Assembly (NCBI RefSeq): GCF_025698545.1
Contig: NC_068566.1
Location: 42,325,192-42,389,191 of the forward strand
DNA: 64,000 bases
Origin: Gossypium raimondii
Lineage: Eukaryota > Streptophyta > Magnoliopsida > Malvales > Malvaceae
Direction of reading: 5' to 3'
This document shows positions 10,578 through 21,771 of the stretch, piece by piece (position 1 is the stretch's first letter; the number at the start of each line of letters is the position of its first letter). The position numbers and the translations under genes were made by a program. The notes under the pieces are model-generated. The model did not search any database and was not told where the DNA came from. It saw nothing but the letters and a program-made list of their open reading frames with translations.

Positions 10578-12737
10578 TGTAACACCACGAATTTTAGGGT
10601 TAGAAGTTTTAAGCTCTGGGGTTAAGGTCAGTGAGTAGGTTGTGCTATTGTGTTTAGTTGCGCGTTTAGGTGACAGAATGGGCCTGCTGATCTGGTGGTT
10701 GGTAGTGTGTTAGTGTGCCTTTGGGTTCTGGGTTCGAGTCCTCAAGAGTGTTTTGAAGGACCATTTTTGTTTTGTTTTAAAGGTTTAGATAAGTATTTCC
10801 TTTATTTAGTGTTATTTTATTATTTATTTTTCTTAATGTTTATTTATTTTATTTATTTTTATTTTTTATTTTTATTTTGGTTTTTATTTTTTCTTTTTAC
10901 ACGTTCTGTATCGTTTTTTTTCTTTTTTTTTTCTTCTTTGTTTCTATCTTTTTCCTTTTGGCTTTCTTGCATCTTTTGAAAAGAAAGAGAAGAAAACAGT
11001 TTTGTTTTTGGTTTTGAAAAGCTTTAAGTTCGTATCGAGGTTATCAATGTCTGTCGATTGGTTTCTAGCGTCTTGATTGCGAATCAGGTGTGGGTTCGAA
11101 AACATTTCCTTTTTGTTATTGACGAAATTCTGATTTGGTTCTGTGAATTTCGACATGGTTTGTGAGTTTTTGTAATTTATCAACTGAAGTGTCGTTGCGG
11201 AATCGTTTGAAATTTTGTGTGTTTTTGACTTATTCTTAAGTTAACAAGGGTTGGGGATTGTTTCGACATCAAAGGCACGTTTTGCAGCCTATTTCGGTGT
11301 GGTTTCGTGACCGCACGGGTGGCCACACAGGCGTGTGCCCCACATGGGTGGCTCACACGGCTATGTGAAATTGGAAATTAGGGTTTTTTGGTGAATTTTG
11401 GTGCCACACGGGCATGTGTCCCCACACAGGTGTGTGAGCTCTCCACACAACCGTGTCTCATTTGCTATTTATTTTTAGCACTTTTGGACAGTGAGTTACA
11501 CAGGCAACTCACACGGGCGTGTGTCCCCTCCACACGGGCGTGTGTGGCCTCCACATAGGCGTGTAGACCCCCACACGACCTGGCTAGGTTTTGTACTGTG
11601 TTGATTTATGACCTATTTGTGGTTCTTTGTGTTTCGACCATTGGCTAGGTTTTATGCAATCGTTGCATTAGTTAAGTGACTCGTTAATGTGATATTGCCT
11701 AATATTTGAGTATTGTGATGTATGATCCTGGATTTGGTCGATTGAACATGCGTACTATTGATTTTGTTTAACTGGTGTGTGACTGTCTGGAAACTATGTA
11801 CATCGATTCTGTAATTGATTGATTGATTACGAGCTTCTGTGTCTGTGTGATTGACAGTGTTTGGTGTGTATTTTTGCATATTGCATTATGATTTTGGGTC
11901 TAGGATATGAAGAGAAGGAAGTCTGATTTGATTTGGCAGTTTCAACTGCAATACGTTTGTATAGTGGTTTACCGCACAGTATGATACTTCTAGCAGCTCT
12001 GCTGCACACTGCTATTTACGTGGCTTTATTCCACATGCGTGGTGTGTATGGTTGGATGGGCCTTTCGAGGTCCTATGTGGTGTGCAGGGCTGGTTGAGCT
12101 TCTTATAGCTCATTTGTGGTGTGAATGGGGAACGAAGAGATGTTTGGCTGGATGGGTGGGTTTCATGTTGATGCATTTGTTTCGCATTTAGTCTGTCTGG
12201 TTGCAAGATTAACGATATACATATCGATGTATTCAGTACTGATGTGTCTGTTTTGGTTGTGATGATTATTTGGATATCGGATTGCCATTGTAATTTTTTT
12301 TTATTATGGTACTTAATTTTCAATTTTTTCTGTCGTTTCGATCTCACACTAAGCTCGTGTAGCTCACCCCCTCAGTTTCTCTTTTTCAGGTATTTTCGTA
12401 TGTTGTTGCTGGACTAGGCACGTCGGAGGTCTCAGACAGCCATGTTTAGAATCAAATTTAAAAGTATTTTAATAAATTTCGCATTTATAAATAAACAGTT
12501 TGAATTGTAAGTTTGATTTTGAATATTGTGGTATGAATTTTGAGTTTTACGCACGTAAGCGTCATTTAGACTAAAATTTTTGTAATATCGGGATTTTACA
12601 ATGGAGAGTTTTACGTAACTTAAATACCGTATGTTTTCTAGTTGGTTAAACTCAAATTTTACCTACGATCACTTCAGTGATCAATGTAACCTTCGAGATT
12701 CGGTCTAAGCTCCTAAGCCAGGTTGTGGGGTGTTACA
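10578..12737. mobile_element. Solo LTR, gypsy-like, 2.16 kb
   Basis: The unit starts TGTAACACC and ends GGTGTTACA, a perfect 9-bp inverted pair. The flanks are TATCT (10573-10577) and TACCT (12738-12742), a target duplication with one mismatch. No internal coding region or partner LTR is present, so it is a solo LTR left by recombination. It carries a CACACGG/CCGTGTG-rich block at about 11300-11580 and, near its left end, a perfect Pol III B-box word (GGTTCGAGTCC, 10731-10741). It is a different family from the 15452-18347 LTR because the rest of the sequence does not match. Confidence 0.75.
11300..11580. repeat. CACACGGGCGTGTG-type self-complementary block
   Basis: At least eight words of the form CACACGG or CGTGTG recur within about 280 bp, giving many short palindromes such as CACACGGGCGTGTG. 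The block is GC-rich compared with the rest of the LTR it sits in. Confidence 0.75.
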
Positions 12738-13094
12738 TACCTGACATTTTATATCTTAGCAATTGAAAATAGCATATAAACATAATATTCCTTGCCACCT
12801 TACACAATTCATGCCATAACCAACTTGGTAAGTACATTATCACATAATGATCATCACATACTTATAAAGTAACATAGTAGCCAAAATAGCCATATTCAAT
12901 TCATAATAAACATCTTAAACACTCTTTCATCTCAACTCGATTTCGTATCTTAGTTTTGCCCGGAGAACTATAGTAAATTAACCTCGGATACTCAAGATAG
13001 TTTTGCTCATACGAGCTATAAATAGGGACATTAACCTTTATTCGATACTACTCACATGAGCTGTGGATTCTACACAATAAATGATGGATCTGAG

Positions 13095-13262
13095 CCATCG
13101 GTAAGGTATCCAAGACCGATACATAATACCTGATAAGGTATAAACACTGACACATAATGCCTGATACAAAATAAACACTAGTACAAAGTACCTGATAATA
13201 TAGTAACCGGTACATAACACCTTATATAATATAATCATTGGTACATAGTATCTGATACTTTA
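13095..13262. repeat. Short tandem repeat, about 38-bp unit
   Basis: Four to five diverged copies built on 'ACACTGACACATAATGCCTGATA' lie head to tail: ACCGATACATAATACCTGATA, then ACTGACACATAATGCCTGATA, and further copies with AGTACAAAGTACCTGATA and GGTACATAACACCTTATA. They are part of the worn gypsy LTR. Confidence 0.7.
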
Positions 13263-14553
13263 AACCCTAATGACATGTCATTTTTATCCTAGTCATTCAC
13301 TAAGTTCACACGGGCCTTTAATCAATTCTCATATACTTTCCATCAATATAACGTTCCACATCATCTATCTATTATTCCAAGACACATATAATGTACTTTG
13401 CAACTCAATCCTTTCAATGTCAAACTTCATAATTCATAACACTCAACCACCAGTAATATATATATATAATACAACACAAACTATTTTAATCAAAATGAAT
13501 ATTATACGAACTTACCTAACCAGAATAGCAACGAATACGACACCACTGACTATTCAACAATTTTTCATTTTTCACGTTTATCGACTGGTTGATCCTTGAT
13601 CTATATAATAATTTAACTCAATTAACAACTCAAAATACCATATAATGTCTAAATTTATGCATATGAACATTTAGTATCATTTTACAATATTTCCCTAAAC
13701 CTTTACCTTTTATTCAAATAATTAGTCCCTAAAACCGAAACTTACATATCTTTTATTTTTAAGCTTTGTTTTCATTCCATTTTCAATATCATCCTTCAAT
13801 AACTCTCTTCAATAAAAAAATTACAAAATTTCTATGCTAAATTCAGCATCATTACATTTTAGTCCCTAAACTTAAAAATATTAGAAACCACATTACAAAT
13901 TAGTCCTATATCATAATAAAGCTTCAAACTTTATCATTTAACATCCAAAAAGCTTAAAGAACAACAATGACATCTTTTAAAATCTTTAACAATTTTGCAA
14001 TTTAGTACTTGGTAAGCTAGATTAAGCTACAACAATCTCAAAAATATAAAATTTACGAAAATCGCACTTAAAATCAACTTACATGCAAGGGTTGAATGGT
14101 TTGAGCATTCAACAATGGTGGTTTGGATATTTTGCCTTTGAATTTTCGGTGGAAGAGAAATCAAAAGAAGATGATGACTAATTCATGCTTATTTTAATGT
14201 TTTATTATTTTTACTTTAATAAAATAACTTAATTCATTAAAATCTATTACTAATCGTCCACCAACATGGAAAAATATTTATTTGCCACTCCAACATTTAA
14301 AAAATTACTAATTAAGTCTTTTAATTAATAAAAATAAATAGTGATTGATTTTTACAATTTTTATGATTTAGTCCATGTGTTCTAATTAATCATTTAATCA
14401 CCAAAATTATTAAACCAAAATTATCAGACCAAAATCTAATATACTATCATAATAGATTATTAAATATTAATAAATAATATTTACCGACTCGATCATCGAA
14501 ATATAGGATTCTAAAACCACCATTTTTGGTACCATTGAAAACGGGTTGTTATA

Positions 14554-14983
14554 GTCCAAGTGTCTCGCATTTATTCTTTGCATATGACAGTTTTCTTTTT
14601 TTTTCGTACGCAGGAATGAAAAGCTTCAGTGACGAGAATTGTTTTATCTGAGTATGAGGCTACATCGAGGCAAGCTATAAATTACCAAAAATCAGGTATC
14701 ATGTTCAGCGCTAACACTAAACTGGAAGATAAGCATGCAGTGTACTCAATTCTTAGGGTACATTCTAATTTGACTCTTAGAAGATATCTTGGAGTGTCGC
14801 CTTTGGTAGGACGGAACAAGAAGCAAATTTTTTATTTTGTTCAGGAAAAGCTAGGTAAGTGCTTGTTTAGTTGGAAGAATAAAATATTTTCTAAACCAAG
14901 TAAGGAAGTGGTATTGAGAATGATTGTGCAAACCATTCTTATCTATTGCATAAGTGTTTTTGCTTCCTTTCGATACTTGTGAG
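14554..14983 (+). pseudogene. LINE reverse transcriptase fragment (left piece)
   Basis: Reading rightward, the translation gives VSHLLFAYDSFLFF (the LINE RT box that normally reads FADD; the first Asp is Tyr here). A frame break follows, then SEYEATSRQAINYQKSGIMFS, a LRRYLGVSPLVGRNKKQIF block and KEVVLRMIVQTILIY. These match the palm/thumb part of plant L1-type reverse transcriptase in order. The piece is cut at the left by the worn gypsy LTR ending at 14553 and at the right by another LTR from 14984. The LINE resumes at 29814 with its zinc-knuckle and RNase H region. The copy is dead because the catalytic Asp is lost and the frame is broken. Confidence 0.8.
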
Positions 14984-15689
14984 GCGGCATAAGCAGAGAA
15001 AATAATAAAATAAATCCATTTAATGGAAAAATGGTAAATAAAGTGAAATTAAAATTACAAATTGAAATTCTAAAAGTTTCTAGAAAATTTCTTTTCCAAA
15101 TTTCAGCCAAACCAGTCATAGGTGAGCTCCTTAAGCTGGTTTTACCTATTTTTGCTTCATATCAAGATCCTGTAGATACTCGTGAAAAAGGAAAAATAAC
15201 AGAATATTCCCTGGACTTCTGTAATTACTACAATTCAATCCAGGTAAATTCGTACGATTAAAATTAATATTTGTATTAGTTTGATGAATGATATTATGCA
15301 GTTATTTTATTGTTGAAAATGAATTATTGTTGGAATTATAATACTGAATTGAATATTCGGGTTGAATGGAACACGGGATTTGAGTAAATTTATTATTTGG
15401 CGTGTGATGCTATTGAAGGAAGATGTTGGCAAATTACCCAAGTAAATCGGGTGTAACACCCCTAACCCTTATTCGTCGCCAAAATAGGGTTACGGAGCAT
15501 TACTGGACTTTTTAGATCAAATATGAACATTTCATATCATTTAACATACATATCAAAAACTAATTATAAATCACTCATATTGTCCCTTGTATGAGTCTTC
15601 AAGGCCCAAAATACACGTTAGAAATGAATAGGGACTAAACCGGAAATTTAGATAATTTTTGCAAAATTTCAAATTTTTCTTAAGTGGAG

Positions 15690-15990
15690 GGGACATAAGC
15701 CGTGTGGCTAGGCCGTGTGGCTCACACGGCCAATAGACACACCTGTGTCTTAGGCCGTGTGGGCATTTGAAGTGGGGCACATGGCCGTGTCCCAGCCCGT
15801 GTCCAATTTAGGGTGCTTACTGACTTGGGTCACACGGACAAGCCACACGCCCGTGTGCTTGGCCGTGTGAGCATACTAACTTGTAAAATTAAAGTGCAGG
15901 GGTCACACAGCCAAGCCACACAAGGTCGTGTGAAAATACCTAGGCATTTTGTTTCTCAATTTTACACACGCCCTTGTCTCTGCCCGTGTG
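15690..15990. repeat. CACACGG/CCGTGTG block of the 3' LTR
   Basis: About a dozen GCCGTGTG, CACACGGCC and CACACGCC words occur in 300 bp, in both orientations, so neighbouring words are self-complementary. The matching block in the 5' LTR (23362-23560) is shorter. Confidence 0.8.
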
Positions 15991-16734
15991 GACGAAAATA
16001 GGTCATATTTCTCACCCATATTTGATTTCAACCTAGACACTTCAAATTGCACTTTCATAGGCCATAACAAAGCCTTCAATACAACAAACCCTAGTGCTAA
16101 ACATGTCATATAATCACATATATCCTAACATTCTATTTACCACATTAATCAATTCACATATTTGATTACTTATATCAAAAATACTATACCAAATCATTCA
16201 CCAACATGCCTACAATTATCTACCAATTAACCACACCCAAACATACATCAAGCATGATAAGACTACACATACATATATAAGTTGATTGGAAATATAAACA
16301 AAATAAAATTCATAATATTTACACAAACTAACTTTATTCAAAACCATTCCAACACTATACATGCCATATAAACTATAGTGTACGTTTCAAAAACTACCGG
16401 GATGAGTTAGATAGTGTGGCTTGATGTGCAGATCTGATTTCCCGACCTCACGATAATCAACAAGGACATTAAACAACACAAGTAAGCTTAATGAAGCTTA
16501 GTAAGTTCAATGGGTTAAAAATAAATCTTACCGAACGTACTACAACAAATCAATTAAGTAAATCATTCAATGTAAACTTCCTACAAATCACAACTTCAAT
16601 TGATGAATACACTTCTTCCAGATCAATACCAACAGTAAATAACAATCTTCCAATTTCAATTATATAAGTCACTTATCAAATTTTACCAAATCGGAGAACG
16701 ACTTACGGATAAGAGTACATCATTTTTAGAAGCC

Positions 16735-16910
16735 CAAAGGCTTAATAGAAGCTCATGAGAGCTAAAAAGAAACCCATAAGGGCTGAACAAAAGCTCGTAA
16801 GAGCTGAACGACAACACATAAGGGTTAAACAGAAGTTCAAAAAAGCTGAACATAAACTCATATAAGTTGAACAGAAGCTCATGAGAGCTAAACGGAAAGT
16901 AAATATGAAA
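16735..16910. repeat. 24-bp hairpin-like minisatellite in the LTR
   Basis: About seven head-to-tail units of about 24 bp have the form GAACAGAAGCTCATGAGAGCT. Inside each unit AGCTC(N)3-4GAGCT is self-complementary. The same array recurs at 24312-24475 in the partner LTR and, inverted, at 25965-26095 in the older LTR. It accounts for a minus-strand frame with a repeated Ser-Ser/Tyr-Glu-Leu-Leu-Phe peptide. Confidence 0.8.
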
Positions 16911-18347
16911 GTTCGCAACAAATGTTGAACCTCGGTTTACTTGGGTAATTTGCCACATTTTTCCTTCATTTTCATCAATTTTTAGAATACTGAATGTACT
17001 CAAATCTCGCGTTTCATTCATTTCGAACATTCAATTTAAATTCACAATTTTAACAATATTTCACTTTCAACAATAAATTTGAATAAATACATAATACCAT
17101 TTATCAATTCAATATATTTAGATATATGTGTGTGTGCATATATATTAAATTTTAACCGTATGAACTTACCTGAGTTAAATTGTAAGATTTGTAGAAGTTC
17201 GAGGACCTGCTTACGCTAATTTTTCTTTTTCACTAGTATCTACGGGATCTTGATCTAGAATATAAAACTATCCATTCATTAGCATATATTTCAATTCCAA
17301 TTCACTTCATAATTAATACCCTTACTTTTCAAAATTACACAATTACCTAACATTTCAATTTTGCAATTTAATCCCTTAAATTAATTAGTCCATTAAATGA
17401 ACTAATTTTTGTCAATTGATAATTTATCTAAATATTCTAGGCTATCATACAGCCCTTGATAAATATAAATTTAATACCAAACCATAATTATTAACCTTTT
17501 CACAATTTGGTCCTAAAATCAATATATAATAAAATCATTTATAAAATCATCATACAACAAAATTAAAGCTCTAAATCATGTTATTTCATCATAAACATCT
17601 ATTATTCATCAATGGTAGTTTTAAAATTTCCAATAAAATCAAAAACTAAAGAAATAGTTAGTTGGACCTAATTGTAAAAGTCTTAAAAACACAAAAATTA
17701 CAAGAAAAAGGCAAGAATTAAACTCACATGAAGCTAAAATATGAAAGCCAGCTTTAAGAGCTCTTCAATAGTGTTTTTGGGCAAAACAATTGGAGAATAA
17801 ATGGTCTAGAAACTATTAAAATCTCATTTTGGCTATTTAATTTTATTTTATTTCCAATTTTACCCTTAAATCACATGATTTTGTTTTCTTTTCTGCTTAT
17901 GCCGCCTCATGTCCTTATTTTGGGCTTGTTTTCTTCTTAAGTCCTCAATTATTTATTTATCAAGCTATTTAATCACTTATTTCCTATAATTCAAATGTTT
18001 TGCACCTTTTCAATTTAGTCCTTTTAATTAATTAACTATCAAAACGTTAAAATTTTCTAACAAAACTTTAATACTACCTTAATGACACTCCGTAAATATT
18101 TATAAAAATATTTATAGATTGGTTTATAAAAACAAGGTCACGATACCTCATTTTTTAAAACAACTTAACCTAAGTTTTTACCAGTCAAACCTAATAGTTT
18201 ATTATAAAACATAAATTACTGATTCAAAAATCTTTCTAAAATCACAGTTGACTCGTAAATATTAAATAATAAAATTTACGAGCTTATTTGTCAATTTGGT
18301 GGTCTCAAATCATTGTTTCCGACACCACTGAAAATTGGGCTGCTACA

Positions 18348-18363
18348 ACTCTCCCCTTTTTAG
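18348..18363 (-). other. Polypurine tract of the Tekay-type element
   Basis: Read on the minus strand, AAAAAGGGGAGAGT lies directly before the 3' LTR. This is the expected primer for plus-strand DNA synthesis. Confidence 0.8.
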
Positions 18364-18375
18364 TAAATTTCGTCC

Positions 18376-18873
18376 TCAAAATTTGTTATCTGAGAATAGA
18401 TTCGGATATTGCACTTTCATTGATTCTACAGTTTCCCATGTAGCTTCTTCAGAACCATGTCGGTGCCACAAGACTTTTACTAACGGTACTCGTTTATTTC
18501 GCAATTCTTTAACCTCTCGAGTTAAAATTCTCACCGGTTCTTCCGAATACATCATATTTGGTTGTAGCTTAATTTGACTATGAGGAATCACATGTGCAGG
18601 ATCAGATCTGTACCGTCTCAGCATCAATACGTGGAACACATTATGAATTTTCTCAAGTTTAGGAGGAAAAGCTAATCGATAAGCTACAAGGTCAATTCTT
18701 TCAACAATTTCATACGATCCGATAAATCTCGGACTCAGCTTCCCTTTCCTATCGAACCGTAACACCTTCTTCCACTGAAAGACTTTTAAGAATACCCGAT
18801 CACCAACAGTAAATTCTATATCTCTTCTTTTCAAACCTGCATACGATTTTTTATGATCAGAAGCAGCTTTCAA
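18376..18873 (-). pseudogene. Integrase C-terminal region plus chromodomain
   Basis: A 165-codon open block ends the pol region. It starts with the integrase C-terminal part (DRVFLKVFQWKKVLRFDRKGKL, i.e. the GDxVFLKVSPxKGxxRF-type GPY/F motif). It then runs through LSPRFIGSYEIVERI and VFHVLMLRRY, and finishes with a chromodomain-like segment (EVKELRNKRVPLVKVLW, then EEATWETVESMK). In chromoviruses this domain guides integration towards particular chromatin. The block is open but is cut off from the integrase core by stops further upstream (to the right). Confidence 0.85.
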
Positions 18874-19584
18874 ACTTTCTCGGATAATTCGAACTTTATC
18901 TTCAGTCTCTCAGATCAAGTCCACTCCTACTAGTTTAGATTCACTAAATTCAGACCAATACAATGGTGTCTTACATTTCCTTCCATAAAGAGCTTCAAAT
19001 AATGTCATTTTTATATTGGATTGATAATTGTTATTATATGCAAATTCAGCCAACGGTAAATACCTTTCCTAGCTACCTCCAAACTCGAGTATACAACATC
19101 TCAACATATCTTCCAGAATTCGAATCACTCGTTCTGATTGTCCGTCAATCTAAGGATGAAATTCTGTGCTAAAATTCATTTTTGTACCCAAAGCCTCTTG
19201 CAGTTTACTCCAAAATCTCGATGTAAATCTTGGATCTCGATCTAAAATAATGGAGGTCGGAACCCCGTGTAACTTCACAATTTCAGATATATATAATTCC
19301 GCTAATTTCTCAAGTGAAAAGTTTGTTCTGACTGTAATAAAATGTGTTGATTTAGTCAATTTGTCAACAATAACCCAGATCGAATCTTTCTTTCTCAGAG
19401 TTACAGGTAAACTGGATACAAAATCCATCGTGACATGCTCACACTTCCATTCAGGAATCATGACAGGTTGTAATAAACTCGTTGGTACCTGATGTTCTGC
19501 TTTCACTTGCTGACAAATCAAACACTTAGCTACAAATTCACAAATTTCCCGTTTCGTACCCGGCCACCAATACATCCTTTTCAA
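18874..19584 (-). pseudogene. Integrase zinc finger and core, broken
   Basis: The block at 19150-19584 gives [17 protein letters not shown], a [12 protein letters not shown] half finger, MDFVSSLP (first core Asp) and [12 protein letters not shown] (second core Asp). An in-frame TAG then falls at about 19147-19149, just before IDGQSERVIRILED, which holds the third catalytic residue Glu. The stop separates the D,D part from the E part, so integrase is inactive as it stands. The rest down to 18874 is frame-broken. Confidence 0.85.
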
Positions 19585-19884
19585 ATCCCAATATATGAAT
19601 TATTTGGAACATGCTACTATGAGCTTCAAAAAGAATGTCATTTTTCAAATCTGAATTATTTGGAACACAAATTCTATTATGATAACGTAACATATCATTG
19701 TCATCAATGTTATACTCTGAACTCAAATTGTTTTGAACTATTTTTCGTTTCAACACCAATTTTGAATCATCATCTTGCAATTCTTGAATTCGTTGAAGAA
19801 ACAGAGGTTCGTTCTCAACTCTGCTAATATAGAACCATCTTCTTTAAAAGTTAAATGAGCATTCAACGCTCGAAGTACAAACAA

Positions 19885-20279
19885 TCACGATTTTTGACTA
19901 AGTGTATTCGCAACTACATTAGCCTTTCCCAGGTGGTAATCAATAACTAGATCATAATCTTTCAGTAATTCTAGCCACTGTCTCTGTCTCAAATTCAGCT
20001 CGTCATCAAATATTTTAAACTTTTGTGATCTGTAAACATGTAACATTTCTCGTTGTATAAATAATGTCTCCAAATCTTCAAAGCTAATACAATTACGACC
20101 AACTTAAGATCATGTGTAGGGTAATTCTTCTCATGCAGCTTTAATTGCCGAGAAGCATAAGCTACCACATTTCCTAACTGCATCAACACACAACACAAAC
20201 CATTTAGAGATGCATCATTGTAAATAACATACGGCACACTAGATTCTGGCTGAGTCAAGACTGGATCTTCCGTCACCAT
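19885..20279 (-). pseudogene. RNase H region, broken
   Basis: Two overlapping frames carry the RNase H region: [49 protein letters not shown] and then LRQRQWLELLKDYDLVIDYH and GKANVVANTLSQKS. This matches gypsy RNase H in order, with a frameshift near 20070 between the blocks. The region between 19585 and 19884 also belongs to pol but is too broken to assign. Confidence 0.85.
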
Positions 20280-20543
20280 CTTCTTCAGCTGATCAAAACT
20301 CTACTGACACTCCTCGGACCAAAAAAATTTAATATTTTTCTATAGTAATCGGGTCAACAGTAAAGCAATAATCGAAGAATTCTTGACAAATCATCGGTAG
20401 TAACCTGCTAGACCCATAAAACTTTGCACTTCTGAAACATTTTTCGAGTTTTCCAATTTACCACAACAGATACTTTATTCGGATCAACTCAAATCCCATC
20501 AGTTGATACTATACGACCCAAATTTGCTAAACTTTGCGTACAA

Positions 20544-21065
20544 CTACTTTTCTCTCAAAGTCTGTAGCACAATCTTCAAATGTTGTGCATGCTCGAATTC
20601 TGGGTTGGAATAGATTAGTATATCATTAATAAACACAACCACAAATCTATCCAAATAAGGTTGAAAAATCCGATTCATTAAATCCATCAAAGTAGCAGGA
20701 GCATTCGTCAAGCCAATTGGCATTACCAAAAACTCATAATGACCATATTGAGTTCTGAAAGCAGTCTTTGGCACATCACACTCTTTAACTTTCAACCGAT
20801 AATACTCGGATCTAATATCTATCTTCAAAAACACTGCGGCACCTTTCAGTTGATCAAACATATCGTCAATACGTGGCAAATGGTATTTATTTTTAATTGT
20901 GACCTTGTTCAATTGTCTGTAGTCTATGCACAGTATCAAAGAACCATATTTCTTTTTCATAAATAAAATAGGTACACCCCAGGGAGACATACTCGGCCTG
21001 ATAAACCCTCGGTCTAATAAGTGTTGCAACTGCACCTTTAATTCTTTTAGTTCAGCTGGTTTCAT
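20544..21065 (-). pseudogene. Reverse transcriptase, catalytic box altered
   Basis: The 173-codon open block carries the gypsy RT blocks in order: [75 protein letters not shown], then [12 protein letters not shown]. The last should be F-I-D-D; the first Asp of the pair reads Asn, so the catalytic pair is damaged. The frame is lost near 20544 before the thumb. Confidence 0.9.
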
Positions 21066-21771
21066 ACGGTATGGTGTTACTGATATCGGTTCCAGGAATC
21101 ACATCAATTACAAACTCAACTTCACGATCTAGTGGTAAACCCGAGAATTTTTTCAGGAAAAATATCAGCAAACTCACTAACAACCGGTAACTGATCTAGC
21201 TTCAATTCTGAATCCTGAGTATTAAGAATGTAAGCTAGAAATGCCTCATTACCTTTTCGCATCAATCTCTGAGTGGAAAAAGCTGAAATGATTCTAACAA
21301 TATCTTTCGGGGTCTCAGACTCAACTGAAATCATCTCTCTTGTCTGACATTTCAAATCAATCCATTTCTTTTTGCAATTTACCACAGCATCATGCAAAGA
21401 TAACCAATCCATTCCCAGAATAACATTAAATTCCTGAAAGGGTAGCAATATCAAATCAATAGGGAATTCACGACCTTTCACTTTCAGTGGACAATTACGA
21501 CACACTAAATTAACTATTACACTTTGACCTAATGGATTAGTAACTTGAATATCATAATCAGTAGATTCATCAGGTAACTTCTTTTCCGCTACTAATGCAA
21601 TACAAATGTAAGAATAAGTGGACCCAGGATCAATCAATACATACACAATAACATCAAAGAGATAGAATGTACCAGCAATCACATCTGGAGCCGTAGCTTC
21701 CTCCTTTGCTCAAATGGCATAGATATGTGCAGATACTTTAGCCTTTGACCGAGTAGTAGTATCTTTCATTC
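21066..21771 (-). pseudogene. Retropepsin-type protease region
   Basis: The open block at 21122-21682 has VLIDPGSTYSYI, the D-x-G-S/T active-site style usual in chromovirus proteases, then PLKVKGREFPIDLILLPFQ and VILGMDWLSLHDAVVNC. Frame continuity with gag and RT is lost on both sides. Confidence 0.85.

Larger units (their letters stand above)
10012..14553 (+). mobile_element. Worn gypsy LTR (Tekay-like), split by a solo LTR
   Basis: Two pieces, 10012-10577 and 12738-14553, belong together. The left piece ends in a GTAAGCTTACTCAAAG...TTAGTAAGTCCA phrase that parallels AGTAAGCTTAATGAAGCTTAGTAAGTTC of the LTR at 15452-18347. The right piece ends in ...CCACCATTTTTGGTACCATTGAAAACGGGTTGTTATA, paralleling the ...GACACCACTGAAAATTGGGCTGCTACA end of that LTR (final CA now TA). 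The first part of the LTR is missing at the left. It was itself inserted into the LINE that resumes at 14554. It carries two local tandem repeats, listed separately. Confidence 0.6.
15452..18347 (-). repeat. 3' LTR of the Tekay-type element
   Basis: In plus reading it starts TGTAACACCCC and ends GGGCTGCTACA (2896 bp). It contains a CACACGG/CCGTGTG block at about 15690-15990 and a 24-bp minisatellite at about 16735-16910. The partner LTR is at 23119-25918. Confidence 0.9.

Noticed and set aside
10695..10979. 94-residue frame rich in Phe, Leu and Tyr
   Set aside because: The translation comes from a T-rich stretch inside a solo LTR; it mimics membrane segments without being a gene.
16683..17030. 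Minus-strand frame with repeated Ser-Glu-Leu-Leu-Phe peptide
   Set aside because: It is the translation of the 24-bp LTR minisatellite and is broken in the partner LTR.
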